Of a DNA stretch of 64,000 nt, positions 41,561 through 53,420 are shown one piece after another. This DNA comes from Strix aluco (Eukaryota; Chordata; Aves; Strigiformes; Strigidae): assembly GCF_031877795.1 (NCBI RefSeq), contig NC_133958.1, forward strand, positions 1,178,001 through 1,242,000. Direction: 5' to 3'. The translations under genes were made by a program, and so were the position numbers. Each line of letters begins with the position of its first letter. Positions within the stretch are counted from its first letter, which is position 1. A model generated the notes under the pieces. That model saw only the letters and a list, made by a program, of their open reading frames with translations, was not told the DNA's origin and did no database searches.

Positions 41561-43110
41561 GGCTCAGCTCCAGCACGGCCCAGCCTGGCCTGGGTGCGGG
41601 CTGGGCTCAGGCGTGCTCTGGCACAGCCCAGTATGGGTGTGGGCTGTGCTGCGCTCTGGCACGGCCTGGCACGGGTGTGGGCTCAGCTCCGCCACGGCCT
41701 GGCACAATTGGGCTCTGAGCTCGGCCCCAGCCTGGGCCTGGCCTGGCCAGGCTGAGCCAGGTCCGGTGCACCCCGCAGCAGTGCCTGGCCCGGGGGGCAC
41801 CCGCCTGGCCTCAGCTCTAGCGCAGCCCACACCCCGCGCGGGGGCCGAAGCTGGTTCCCACCAGGACCCTCCCCAGCACCAGCACCCACAGCCGGGCAGG
41901 CCGGGGGGGGCCCGCGGGGTGCCAGGAGGTTTGTGGGTCCCCCCAGCCCCCCCCAGCCTGGGCAGCGCAGCCCGGGGGGGCACCCCTACATACTGCTGGT
42001 GCACCCCCCCCATGGACGCGTGTGCACGCGCAGCCCCCATGCGTGTGCTCCTGGGGGGGTCAGGTGCCGGTGCCTGTCCCGCCTCGGGGTGACCGTTGCC
42101 CGTCAGGAACCGCGGCTCAGCGGGCACAGCCCGACCCCGGGGCAGCGGGTCACCGGGCGCGGGAAGCTGGGGTGTCCGGCCGGGGGTGTGCCCGGGCACG
42201 GCTCAGCGGCTCGGTGCCGGCCCGGGCTGGTCCGTTGCGGGCCATCGCGTCGCGGGGCCACTGGTGACGTGGGCCCACGGATGGCACCCGGTGTGGGGGG
42301 GGAGCAGCCAGGGTGCCCCCACGTCACCCGGCCAGAGTCCGTCCCGTGTCCCCGCAGGCCCTGTGTCCCCGGCCACGTGCAGCGCCGGGCAAGCGGAGCT
42401 GCAGCGCGGGGCTGGGGGGCAAGGGGGGGGCTCGTGCCTGGAGCCCGGGGTGCCCTCACCCCTCTCAGCCCCCAGAGGCAGCAGCAGGGGATGACCCTGT
42501 GCCCTTACCCCACCCCATCCCGCGTTCCTGTCACCCCTGGGTGGCCCCACATGCCCAGGGGAAACTGAGGCAGAACCCCTGGATGAAACTGGGAGGACTC
42601 AAAGCCCAGGCCCCCGGGTCCCATCCCCCTGCACCCCCAGAGCCGGGAAGGGACCCAGGTGTGCCTGCACCCCTGCAGAGGTGGCCCCGGGGGGCAGCGC
42701 CGGGTGCAACGCGGAGCACAGTGGGTGCAGCGCCGAGGATGTGGGGTGCAGGGCTGAGCACAGGGGGGTGCAGCGGGGAGCAGAGTGGGGCGCAGGGCCA
42801 CGCACACGGGGAGCAGTGGGGCGCTGAGCACAGCGGGTGCAGGGCTGGGGACATGCTGGGGACACGCTGGGGGATGAGCCGGTGTGGGAGCTTTTCTGAG
42901 CTGCCTCCAGAGGAATGCAGGCGGGGTTGGGACCCAACAGGAGGAGTCACTGGGCTGCTTGGGAGAGCTGGATGTGGATTAGCTTTGTGATCAGGTGAGC
43001 TTCCTGAGGCCTGGGAGAGAGCAAAATACCACTCTTACCTTCAAGGAGGACAAGAATGAAGACCTGGAAACCATTTCCAAGCGCATGATGAGCAAGAAAC
43101 TGATGGGGAG
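41561..43110. other. GC-rich spacer, nothing firm
   Basis: The array degenerates into GC-rich unique sequence. Open frames on both strands are proline- or alanine-rich and lack splice or homology support. A decayed 'gggtgcagcgcgg'-type repeat occurs at about 42,700-42,860. Confidence 0.5.
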
Positions 43111-43119
43111 TGGTCAGCT

Positions 43120-43545
43120 TGGGGGAGCACAGGTCTGATGGGGAGCGGCTGAGGGAACTGGGGGGGTTTAGTCTGGAGAAGAGGAGGCTGAGGAGAGACC
43201 TCCTGGCCCTCTGCAACTCCCTGAAAGGAGGGTGCAGAGAGGGGGGAGGAGTCTCTTGAGCCAAGGAACCAGCGCCAGGCCAAGAGGGAATGGCCTCAAG
43301 CTGCGCCAGGGCAGGGTCAGACTGGCTCTTAGGAAGGATTTCTTTGCAGAAGGGGCTGTTGGGCGTTGGAATGGGCTGCCCAGGGCAGGGGGGGAGTCCC
43401 CATCCCTGGAGGGGTTGAAGAGTCGGGTTGACCCAGCGCTGAGGGATCTGGTGGAGTTGGGAACGGTCAGTGCTGGGTTAGCGGTTGAACTGGAGGAGCT
43501 TCAAGGTCCTTTCCAACCGAGATGATTCTGGGATTCTGTGAAAAT
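43120..43545 (+). repeat. CR1 LINE 3' fragment
   Basis: Sense CR1 about 420 bp long, from 'ggtctgatggggagcggctg' to a terminal 'attctgggattctgtg'. Near-identical to the copies at 15.4 kb and, inverted, 27.0 kb. Confidence 0.93.
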
Positions 43546-44850
43546 GGCTGTACCTTCACTAGAGGGCTCCTGGGCTCTTGCCAGTGTTGCCCTCCGTGTT
43601 CCCGCTCTGCCAAAGGCCGTTCCCTGTCCTTCGCAGTGCACAAGGGACACCCGAGCGATGCCTCGCAGGGCTGTTGAGGTGACTCTCCTGGTTCCTGGAC
43701 AGGGGCTGGGGCTCAGCCAGCATCAAGAGGGAATTTTTCCCTGCTGTTGTAGCATCTTGCCACCATAAGCAAGAGAGGTTCTGGCAAGGCTGGAGACAAA
43801 TAAATCCTGCCAGGAAAGGTGGAGGAGGAACATAGAGCCTGGCTCTGCCCTTCCACCCCAGAGAGCCTGTCCTCTGGCAGAGCAGCCACCTCGCCCTTGG
43901 GGCCAGTGGTTCCTCCTCCAGGAGCTGGACCCTGCAGCAGGTGGGCAGGACATCTCGCCCTCTTCGTGTACACATGGACACCTTCCGAGCTGCACTTAGG
44001 CTTGTGGGGAAGGTTGTGCTCCATCAGGAAGCGGAGGAGCCCTTCCCAGCAGGGTGGCAGAGCTGTGAGTCTGACCGCAGACAAGTGACCCTGGAGGGGA
44101 CCCCCAAGGTGGGGAAACGCCAAGGTGAGCAGTGCTGGGGCCACACAGAGGGGTGCTCGTGTGGGAGCTCCTGCTGCCCTCAACCCCCTTGGAAATGCCA
44201 AACAAAGCCCCCTGGGGCCAGCTCCCAGCTGGTGTCAGTAGCCGGTGCCTGGCAGGGCGTTGATCTGGGGTGGCCGTGCACAGGTAGCTCACCCCTTTCT
44301 TTCATGGGGGACTGGAGCAGGCACAGGGAGGGGAAGGGAGGGTCAGCGTGTGCCTGGAGGGCAACCCCGAGGGCACCCCGAGGGCAGCGGAGGAGGTGGA
44401 AGAGGAGGAGGTGTGAGCCTGCAGGAGGGGAAGGGCAGAGACCTGAGCCATTGTCCTGGGAGGGGAAGGGGTCTCACTCGGGGGCAGGCAGAGTGTCTCA
44501 GCGCAGGCCCGGGTCGGTGGAGGAGATGTCAGCACGTGTGGAGGGAAGGAGGGGACTCTGAGCATCAAAAGAGGGGAAGGAAGGAGACTTGAGTGATCCA
44601 GACTGGACAATAAAAGGGATGTGAGCATGAACAAAGGAGAAATGGAGGGTCAGAGGAGACCCAGCAGGCAGCAGGAAGAGGTGTGAACAGGCACTGCAGG
44701 GAACCTGCATGGGGGCTGGAGGAGCCTTGGAGGGGAAGTGGTGTGCTGGGTGTGCAGGGAGGGGGAGGCCCTCGGAAGGCAGGGAGGGGCTCCAGGAGCC
44801 TGCAGAGGGGAAGGGAGGGTGCTCAGAGAGGGGAAGGGACGGGAGCACAC
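43546..44850. other. Spacer, nothing recognised
   Basis: Purine-rich intergenic sequence on the plus strand, with repeated 'ggaggggaagg' motifs at about 44,320-44,840. No supported gene. Confidence 0.5.
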
Positions 44851-44857
44851 AGGGCTG

Positions 44858-45515
44858 TGTGGTGGGTTGACCGCGGCTGGATGCCAGGTGCCCACCCAGC
44901 CCCTCGATCACTCCCCGTCCTCAACGGGACGGCGCGGGGGTGCACGACGAAAGGCTCAGGAGTCGAGATAAGGACAGGGAGATCGCTCAGCAATTGCCAG
45001 CACCGGCAAAATGCTTGACTCAGGGAAATTAATTTTAATTTATTGCCAGTTATCGACAGAGTAGGATAATGAGAAATAAGAATAATTCTAAAAACGCCTT
45101 CCCCCCACCTCTCCCTTCTCCCCAGGCTCAACTTCACTCCTGATTTCTGCTCCACCGGGGACCTCCATGGGTGCAGGGGACAGCCTGCCCCGCCGTGGTC
45201 TTCTCCAGCGCCTGGAGCGCCTCCTCCCCGTCCTTCTTCACCGACCTTGGTGTCTGCAGCGTTGTTTCTCTCACATTTTCTCACTCCTCTCTCCCAGCTG
45301 CTGTTGTGCAGCAGTTTTTATTCCTTCTTAAATGTGTTACCACAGAGGTGCTACCACTGTTGCTGATGGGCTCAGCCTTGGCCAGCAGCAGGTCCATCTT
45401 GTAGCCGGCTGGCCTTGGCTCTGTCAGATATGGGGACAGCTCCTGGCATCTTCTCTGGCATCTTCTTCCCGGCTACCAAAACCTTGCTACGTAACCCAAA
45501 TACAGATGGGCATGG
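44858..45515 (-). mobile_element. LTR fossil, ERV-like
   Basis: About 650 bp. It appears as TGTGGTGGGTTGAC on the plus strand at one end and 'accaaaaccttgctacg' near the other, resembling an avian endogenous-retrovirus LTR family I recall only by eye. Inverted orientation is suggested by promoter-like A/T motifs on the minus strand. It is broken, looks like a solo LTR without internal genes, and is probably old. A second, shorter copy lies at 48.5 kb. Confidence 0.6.
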
Positions 45516-46060
45516 GGGGATTCAATGTGCCCCTTGGAGGGCAAGGCAGGGGCTGTGAGGACAGGGGAGGGATGGAGGGCTCTGGCAGTGCTGGGCGTGG
45601 TGTCCCCTCAGGCCGGTCTCAGCGGTGGTGGGGGTCTGGCAAGGGATTAAATGGGTCAGGGGGACACTGGAGGAGACCTCAGCAAGGAGGGGGAATCTGA
45701 GGAGTGGAGCCAGGGTGGGCAGGGTGATGACCAGTGGGGTGCTGGGGGGTTCTGGGGAGTACTAGTGAAACTTGGGAGTCCCTGGTGGGCCAGCGAGTGT
45801 TGGGGTGCCCAAGTGATGTCATTGGGGCACCTTCAGGGACCTCCAGATCAAAGCCAGCGCCAGGTCTGGGAGCACTGATGCGTTTTGCAGCTCAGCAACA
45901 CCAGGAACTCTGTTCGCCTTCTGCTGTGCCACCCCAGGGGCATTTTGGACAGCTCTGCCCCAGGGCTCACAAGCTCCTCTCCCTGGAGCCTGCTGCCAGG
46001 TGGGAATGCCCTGTGCCCAGGGGGATTTTGGGGGAAGGCAGAGAAATTGCAGCCCTGGAA
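45516..46060. other. Spacer, nothing recognised
   Basis: Intergenic sequence between an LTR fossil and a CR1. No supported gene. Confidence 0.5.
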
Positions 46061-46074
46061 ACCTGCACTACCAG

Positions 46075-46638
46075 TGCATCAAGGACAGGATTTACAGACT
46101 TGCTCGTGCTGAGCACACCTGGAGTGTTGTGTCCAGTTTTGGGCACCTCAATCCGAGAGAGATCTCGAGGGGCTGGAGCGAGGGCAGAGGAGGGCAACGA
46201 GGTGGGGAAGGGCCTGGAGAATAAATCCTGTGAGGAGCGACTGAAGGAGCTGGGACTGTTCAGTGTGAGGAGGAGAAGGGGAGGGGAGACCTCATCACTC
46301 TCTGCAGCTCCCTGAAAGGACGTTGTGGAGAGGTTGGTGCTGGTCTCTGCTCCCAGGGAATTAGTGACAGAACAAGAGGGAACGGCTTGAAACTGCAACA
46401 GGGGAGGGTCAGACTGGACAGGAGGGAAAAATGTTTCGCCGCCAGAGTGGTCAGAGAGTGGAATAGGCTGCCCAGGGAGGGGGTGGAGTCACCATCCCTG
46501 GGTGTGTTTAAGGGCCGTTTGGATGAGCTGTGGGGGGATGTGGGGTAGGGGAGAACTTTGTAGAGTCAGGCTGAGGGTTGGACTCGATGATCCCGAGGGG
46601 CTTTTCCAGCCTGAAGGATTCTGGGATTCTGTGAGCCG
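46075..46638 (+). repeat. CR1 LINE 3' fragment
   Basis: Sense CR1 about 560 bp long. It contains 'cacctggagtgttgtgtcca', the 'ctgaaggagctgggactgtt' segment and the same 3' end as the copy in CKAP2L intron 2, ending 'attctgggattctgtg'. Confidence 0.93.
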
Positions 46639-46779
46639 GGCGTTGGCTCTCGCCCTGCCATCACCAGCGAAGCACCTGCCCAGGCATGCTCTCCCCCAGT
46701 GCCAGCGCTCTGTGGAGCTCCTTGCCTGCGCTTGGTGGTCTCGGCTCCAGACGAGGCCCGGAGAAGAGCTGCCTTGGCT

Positions 46780-47560
46780 CGAGTCACCCCCCTCCAGTCC
46801 GGGCTCCGTTCCCGGCGGCTTGAGGCAAGCGGGGGCACAAGTATCGTGGCCGCCATTCGTGCCCGGCCTTCGCCGTCCTTGCCGGGACGAAGCTCCCCAG
46901 CGCTGGCGGCCTCCTCGCTGCTCCCGCAGAGCGGCACTGCCGGTCCCCGCGGCCGCCCGGGACAGGGCCGCAGGCCGCTGGCGGGGCCGCCGGAGGGGGC
47001 CGGGCCGGGGCTGTCGGGGCCGTCGCGGCTGCAGGGACGCGGCGGGGCCCCTGGGGCATCTCCCCGTCCCGCGGGGCTCTGGGCTGGGCCGCAGGGGCGG
47101 GCAGCGCCGGTGCCGGCCCGGGGGGGGGGGGGCCGGGTGGGGTCCCAGTTCCGGGGGGGGGGTCCCGGGGCCGGGGAGGCGGTTCCCATGGAGACGGGCC
47201 CGCGCTGCCGGCAGGGGGCGGTGCGGGTCGCGGGAGACGGCGCAGGGCCGGGTGAGCCCGGCAGAGTGCGCATGCGCGGGGCCCCGCGGCATGCTGGTAG
47301 ATGTAGTCCCGGCGCGGGGGGAGCGGTGCCTCTCCCGGCATGTGCGGGGCCCCGCGGCATGCTGGGAGATGTAGTCGCGGGGCAAGGGCAGCGCCTCTCC
47401 CGGCATGCCGCGGGGCGGCTGCGGCCCGGCCCGTCTCCATGGCAACCCCGCCCGCAGGCCCCGGTCCCGCCGCAGGCCCCGGCCCCACGTCTGAGCGCTT
47501 CGACAGAGGGTGGGCACGGTGCGGGGCGAGCGCTCAGAACGAGGCCTTTTAGCAGAAATT
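46780..47560. promoter_or_regulatory. Unassigned CpG island with NRF1 and ZNF143-type sites
   Basis: CpG-dense region with a palindromic NRF1 site GCGCATGCGC at 47268-47277. Two copies of a ZNF143/SBF-like element read gcatgctggtagatgtagt (47289-47307) and gcatgctgggagatgtagt (47357-47375) on the plus strand; the reverse of the second is ACTACATCTCCCAGCATGC. They lie in a 68-bp tandem duplication that also carries inverted 'tctcccggcatg' half-sites. Such elements mark housekeeping, often bidirectional, promoters. No coding exon was found next to it. It may drive the proline-rich gene near 49.8 kb or a non-coding RNA. Confidence 0.65.
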
Positions 47561-48505
47561 ATGTTCCACCTTGGTTCTTCTCCAAACCAACAGGCCACTT
47601 TCTGCTGAATTGGTGGTGAGGAGCTACCAACTCGGAGGAAGAACAGGCAGGGCTGTGGGGACTGGCTGGAAGGACACTTCAGACCACGTTGTGAAGGAAA
47701 AAGGGCTATGGAAGTGAAAAAGCACACAGAAAAAATGTGACTGCAAGGGAAGCTGGTAGCTGAGAGTGAAACAAAGAAATTCACTGAGCAGTCAGAATCC
47801 AATCGAAGTGTCAAGGAGGCATCCCAGGATCATCGGGGCTGGAAAAGCCCGTGAGGAACCTCCAGCGTGACCATGAACCTCACACCGACCGTCCCCAGCT
47901 CTACCTGAAGAACGTATTCTTGATTCTGGGGGATTCTCCACCGTAAGGGCTCCCACCCTAGCAAGGGACATCAGTTTACACACACAAAAATCATAAATAT
48001 TCATTAGATTTCCTGGAAAGGGGTGTTTTATGATCATGAGTTCGCGGGATTTATTTACATAATCCGAGCATGCGGAGTGAAAATAGAGTGAGGGGCTTCG
48101 GTGGCTGAGGGCAGAAGTACATGGTCCTCTTCAGGGTGTCGGCTCCTTCCGGAGCATGGCTGGGAGGTGAAGTCCGGGTGTCTTCACCCTAAACCGGCGA
48201 TGTCACCCTCCCTAGGTGGTGTCTCTGAGCCCTTTGGGTCGAATTCCCCTGATCTCACCTTGCCCGAGTGCCCGCTGAGGGCTTTGACTTTGCCCTCAGG
48301 GAGCGTTTTACCCTTCTCGAGACAGACAAAGAGGCCGAGGGAAAAGTTGAGGAGTCCCTGAGAAACAAACACAAGCAGAACTTTCCTGCATCACATTTTA
48401 GTCTTAATCAGAAATTCATTGCTTTGAGCCTTTTCGAGAGGGCTGGTGCAGGGAGGGAGGGGAACACACAGGGTGGGTCGTTCTTTTCCCCTTTTTGCTC
48501 TGGTA
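47561..48505. other. Spacer, nothing recognised apart from a CR1 tail
   Basis: Intergenic. It contains a short antisense CR1 tail, listed separately, and moderately AT-rich unique sequence. Confidence 0.5.
47818..47908 (-). repeat. CR1 LINE 3' fragment
   Basis: Short antisense CR1 tail matching the start of the intronic copy at 26,970: 'ggctggaaaagcccgtgagg' then 'gaccatgaacctcac'. Confidence 0.8.
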
Positions 48506-48509
48506 GTGG

Positions 48510-48738
48510 TGTGTGGTAGGTACCAGCCAGCTGCTCCATCACCCCCCTCCTCAACTGGACAGGGGAGAGGAAATACGACGAAAGGCTCATGGGTCAAGAT
48601 GAGAACAGGGATATCACCCCCCAACAACAGTCACAGGCAAACCAGGCTCAACTTGAGGGAATTAATTAAATTTATTGCAAATTACTGACAGAGTAGGATA
48701 ATGAGAAGTAAGAACAAATCTTAAAACACCTTCCCTGG
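48510..48738 (-). mobile_element. LTR fossil, second copy
   Basis: About 230 bp homologous to part of the element at 44.86 kb. Both share blocks such as 'acgacgaaaggctca' and 'gacagagtaggataatgaga'. Same orientation; broken, only one part of the LTR remains; probably an old independent insertion. Confidence 0.6.
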
Positions 48739-49796
48739 CATGGAGAGGGAGGCCCTGTAGACACAGATGTTTGGGCTGTAGCGACTGAGGACAAGAAACA
48801 GGAATATCAGTTGATTTTGGGTGCTGCAAACTGAAATGTAAGTGCAGGACGACCATATCCACGTTGGACGTGAGGACTCCTCGTCCTTCTGAGTCGGATC
48901 CCTGAGCACTTGTGGCAAGAAGTTCTCTCCAAAACCCGTCAGCACTTCCCCAGACCTGCTCGCCACAGCAGGATGGTAGTCCCAGCTGGGCTCCGGGAAG
49001 CCCAAACCTCCCAGAAGAACACGGGCTACCGCTCGAGAAATCGCTCCCCATCGCCTGCAGAAGAGCTCCGCAGTGCTGGCGTCCTGGCTGGGCCAGCGCT
49101 AGCAGACACCCACGACAGCATCTGCTTGCTTTGCCATCCCCCTCATCCTCCCCCAGAGGCTCCCAACCACCTCCTCATCCTCGCTGACTCTCAGGCCTGC
49201 ACCATCATGCCTCTCCCTTAGGGCTAGTGCCAGCCCCAGCCCTGCCCCTCGCCTGCCCCCTCCATCCCGGCACTCCAGGCCTGGGGCTCCGGCCACCAAG
49301 TCCCCCTGATCCCAAGGCTGTCCCAGCTCTGGGAACCGACCAAGGCTTCCAGCCCAAGGCACCTGCACCCACAGGCCCCTTTTAACCCTTTCCCTCCCCG
49401 GGAGGAGCTGGGGAGGTTGCTGGGGACGGGGCGTAACCCAGGGAGCCCCAACATTCCCTCCGGGCGGGGCGACCCCCAAGCAGAAGGCCACAGCTGGCAA
49501 CCCCCAAGAGTCCCCAGCAACCAACGGACAGAACGTCTCTGGTGCTGCCACCGCTGCAGCTCCCACTGTGAGGACCCCGGCATCTCCTGCTTCAGCCTCC
49601 CCAAAGGCTCCCCAAAACCTGCTCCACCGAGGTAGGGACCGACCCCGACTCCAGCAGCCCGGGGACGCTCTGCGGGGAAGGAGCAGAGGTGACCGCCGGC
49701 CATCGCTCCTGTCTCTTGCTCAGGTTCGGCCAACCTGTGCCCACTGCCCGGGCAGGAGCAGCACTTCCCCCGGCGGGTGGGGGCACCCTGGCGAGG
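48739..49796. other. Region upstream of the proline-rich gene
   Basis: Candidate upstream exons in phase with the gene at 49,797: an exon ending at a donor after 49631 and one from 49724. Their reading frames join without a stop, but no ATG or homology anchors them. Otherwise nothing recognised. Confidence 0.35.
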
Positions 49797-50920
49797 ATGG
49801 CACCCCCAGCAGATACGGCCAGCTCGCCCAGCTCCCCTCCTCGCAGTGAGTAGCCTCCCTCCTCCGACACCCCGGCCACAAGCTCCCATGGGCCTGGCGC
49901 AGAGCCGGGGCACGCTGGCAATGGGGGCTGGCTCGGCGGGTGCCCCTCAGGGTGGGTGCCCCTCAGGGTGGGTGCCCCTGGCTCAGCATGGCTCTTCTCC
50001 CCCACACAGGGCTCCAGAGGGCTCCAGGTGGCTCTGCCTTTCCGCCGCCACTCTCCTGCAGCCAGCAGATGGGCATCAACCTGCCTCCAACAGCCACGGC
50101 CACGCTTGGCCAAGGCGCCGCTTCTCTGCCGGGGGCTGTCCTGTGGGGTGCCGGTGACTGCGGGACCCCCCCGGCCTGGGCAGCCCCTGGCACCCCCCAG
50201 GGCCAACCACACACCTCTCGGGGGAGAGCGGACGCCCCAGCCCCTCCAAGGCGGCTGCCGGCCTTCCCCGGCTACCAGTGCATGGAGAGGCACCTGGCAC
50301 AGCTCAGCCTCTCCAACACGGCCACCCCCGCGGGGGCACCGCTGGGCACCAACAGCCCCCTGCGCAGCGATGTCCTCCTCAGCCCCTGGGCTGCTCCCCG
50401 CCGCCGAGCTGCTGGGCACCGGCCAGGTGACACCGCACTGCTGCGCCAGATGCTGCTGCGCTGCTCCCTCGCTAGCCACCATGATCCCAGCAGTGGCCCC
50501 ACGCCCGGGGACCCTGGTGGCACTGCCAGAGCCACCCCCGACCGCGACATCCACTCGCTTGAGCTGCCCCAGGAGCTGCTCACACCCAACTACAGCCTCC
50601 CGGAGAACAGCGAGGATGCCAGCCTCAGCCTGCAGCTCTTCGACACCATCGGGACGGGGCCCCAGGACCTGTGCTGGGACGCCCAGAGGCACCGGCCACC
50701 GCTCCAGCCTGTCATCTTCCAGCCTGGCAGGGCGGACGCCAGCACCGGGCCAAGCCTGGAAAAGCGGGGCCAGAAGCGCAGGAGCACCTGCCCAAACGCA
50801 CCCAGCGAGCAGGCGGCACCGGGCTCGCAGGGGGGGATTAGACCCACCGCAGGGAAGAGATGGAGAGCGGGGGTGTGGCGCGGAGGGGGTGGGTCTGGGC
50901 CGGGCCGGGGCCTGCTATGA
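49797..50920 (+). CDS. Unidentified proline-rich protein (PRR22-like motif)
   Basis: Two exons, 49797-49845 and 50010-50920, join in phase across GT/AG sites and encode about 319 aa starting MAPPADTASS. The ATG has A at -3. The protein is Pro/Ala/Ser-rich with no recognised fold. Near residues 200-240 a distinct acidic-hydrophobic stretch, DIHSLELPQELLTPNYSLPE followed by SEDASLSLQLFD, resembles from memory a C-terminal segment of mammalian PRR22 (SL.LP..LL...YS.PE). A basic KKR-like patch EKRGQKRRS follows. An ATTAAA signal at 50984-50989 fits the 3' end. Upstream in-phase exons are possible. Function unknown; the exon model and name are tentative. Confidence 0.5.
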
Positions 50921-50983
50921 GAAGCCAAGAGCTTGCAGGAGCCCTTTCTTTCCTCTTGTTTTTTTTCTTCTTGTTTTTTTTCC

Positions 50984-50989
50984 ATTAAA
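50984..50989 (+). other. Candidate poly(A) signal of the proline-rich gene
   Basis: ATTAAA about 60 bp after the stop at 50920, preceded by T-rich runs. Confidence 0.45.
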
Positions 50990-51009
50990 AACCCTTTCAC
51001 CACAACCGT

Positions 51010-53090
51010 TCTGTGCCTCTGTGGGAGGGGGAGGGAGCCCGGGGGGCACCAGGATATGGCACCCAAGAGCCCCAAAAGCCCCTCTGAGCCCCAAACGTCA
51101 CCCAGGCACCCCCAGGGCCGAGTCAGCGCCAGCGGGGCAGCCCATGGCTGAGGGGGCTCCCCTTGGCCCCTTCCCCGGGTGAAGCAGCCCTTTGGTGGGG
51201 ACCCAGCACAGATGGCTCCTGCAGGACTCACGGACACGGTCCCAGGAGCCCCTGGGATGAGGACAGACCTCGGGGCCACACGGTGGGGGACGGACACACA
51301 CCACAAGGCCTGCAACGCCTTCGTCTCGAACACCACCTGTAGCGGCCCCTCCGGCGGGGACAGGGCTCGCTGCAAAGCCCTTCAAAGCCTCAAGACAATC
51401 ACACCCTTCCTCAGGTCCCACCCTGCTCAGCTCTGCAGCCCGGCTTTGCCTCACTGCTGCACCAAAATAACCCCAAATCACCCCGAGAATGGCGAGGGAG
51501 GGAGCTGCAGGCCAGGCAGGGACCCTCCTCCCCTGGCCTGGCTGCACCCTGGGCAGCTATCGCTGACCAGTGCTGCCTGTTCATCCTGGCTCTGTCTCAG
51601 CGGGTCTGCGCTGGATGGATGTCGACCTCCTCTGTCCCGTGCCACTTCACATCTCCCTCCAGAGCTGCCACCAGCACTGGGACAGGCTTGCAGCCGAAGC
51701 GGGGCTCAGTTTTCAAACTCTTTGCTCCTTTCCAGGCACTAGGGCAGAAGCTGAACCGCTCCGGTCATCCTGGGCCACCTGCGTGTCCTGCAGGCGCTGA
51801 ACTGGCAGCACCGCTTGTCCCCCTCATCCCCGTCTCCTCCTTCCACACTGCGCCCCCACAGCAAAGCCCCTGCAGCCCCCAGCTCAGCACAGTGACACCA
51901 CACTGTGCTTCAAGTCACTGTCAGCTGGGGGATCTGTGGGAGACCGTCATTGCAGGCGATGCAAAGAGGGGCCAGTCCTGACTCATCGAGGCAGACAGAA
52001 AACCGAAATCCCTGTTTGCAAAGTCCATCAGAGAGCGGGACATGTACGTGATCTCGCCCTTTGTCACTATCGTGTCATAGCGAGCAGTGAGAGCTGAGGG
52101 AGATGGCGCAGAGAAAAGCCTGGAGACAGTTCCCAGTGGCCCACGGTGGGGCCAGAGCCAGGCACAGCTGCAAGGACCGAAGGCCCCAGCGTGGCTGATG
52201 CCGCAAGTGCCGAGCCCATGGGCAGGCTGTGGGGGAGGCCCCAGGCGGGGCTGGCCGGGGCCACCAAGGCCTGTGGGTGCCCTCTAGACCCTGACAGGGA
52301 GGACGAACCACAGAGGAGAGAGAATTTGAGACACAGGGCTGCTGAGCAAGGCCGGGCCTTTCTGCAAAAACCTTCAGCCCACAGGACCCCACGTTCTCCC
52401 CACCACTCGCTTCCCATCTTACAATAAACCCAACCAGGCAGAGCTTTTTTGGATGAACTCTGTGCAATTTGCATCTTTCTTTGGACATTTCTCCAAATGT
52501 TTCTCCTCTTTTCACACAGGTCACTCGATCAACTTTCTTCCACACCAGACAAGCAGGTGAGAGGCCGTGCCCGAGCAGCAGCAGGTCTCCACCCCCACGT
52601 ATCCCAGATGGGGGGTGCAGCTGGGGGGCCGCGTGCTCACAGGGAGACCCGAGGCAGGAAGGAGTCAGGGTTGTGCAGCCCCAGAGCTGCACTGACACCG
52701 GGATCCAAAGGCGAGGGCAGGGACAGCCAGAGCCTCAGCTGAGGAGTGGGAAGGGGCACCCGGGCAGAGGTTCCTGAGGCCATTTCTGAGGCCTTTGGGT
52801 ACCTGAGACCTCTGCACGGGCAGGGAGACACAACACAGGGCGCAGCTTTGACAGAAAAGAGCAGGCAGAGGCTGCCCCTGCCAGCAGGAGGCAGAGCAGA
52901 CACCGGCAGGGAGAGCTGCAGTCAGTTCTGTGCGGCACAGCGGCTCGTCCTTGCCCGTCTCAGGACAGCTGAGGGCTCTTCCCACCACCCCGGGCTCTGG
53001 GGTGCGGGTGAGGTGGTGGAGGGAGCCCAGAGCCCTCGTGCTGTGGAGCTGAGGCCCTGCCCGGTGGCAGAAAGGGGAGAACATCGGACA
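51010..53090. other. Spacer, nothing recognised
   Basis: Intergenic sequence between two candidate genes. An AATAAA occurs at 52423-52428 but no exon before it could be supported. Confidence 0.5.
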
Positions 53091-53099
53091 GGAACAACG

Positions 53100-53420
53100 C
53101 ACCCGGCGCCTCAGCACTGAGCACGGGGCCGCCCCGGGCCGGCACAGCGCCCGCCGCCCGCCATGATGGCGCCGCCCCGAGCCCGCCAAAAGCCGCTGCC
53201 GCTGCCGCGTTCCCGCGCCCCCGCCGGGGAGGCCCCGCCCCCAGCGCGGCGGCTGGAGGGAGAGCGCCCCCTGGCGGCCGGGAGCGGACAGCGCCCCGCG
53301 GCGGCAGCGCCGGGCCCGCGAGCCCCGGGACACCGGAACCACCCCGGGGAGAGCGGAACCGGCCCGGGACACGGGAGAGCGGCCGGGGGGTGCGAAACGG
53401 GCATTCGGGAGGGGAAATCA
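53100..53420 (+). promoter_or_regulatory. CpG island near the second proline-rich gene
   Basis: CpG-dense block containing 'gccatgatggcgccgcc' at 53160-53176 and many GC boxes. It could be the promoter of the candidate gene at 53.8-54.5 kb, whose first coding ATG lies about 600 bp downstream. Confidence 0.45.

Noticed and set aside
39961-41755. Long plus-strand open frames upstream of SLC20A1 with ARLGSARLGS-like repeats
   Set aside because: They are translations of the GGCTC-type minisatellite.
41933-42990. Open frames on both strands between the SLC20A1 array and a CR1
   Set aside because: Proline/glycine-rich, mutually overlapping and without homology or supported exon boundaries.
46489-47814. 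Long minus-strand open frame over CR1 and the CpG island
   Set aside because: Part is CR1 sequence read antisense and the rest is CpG-island composition.
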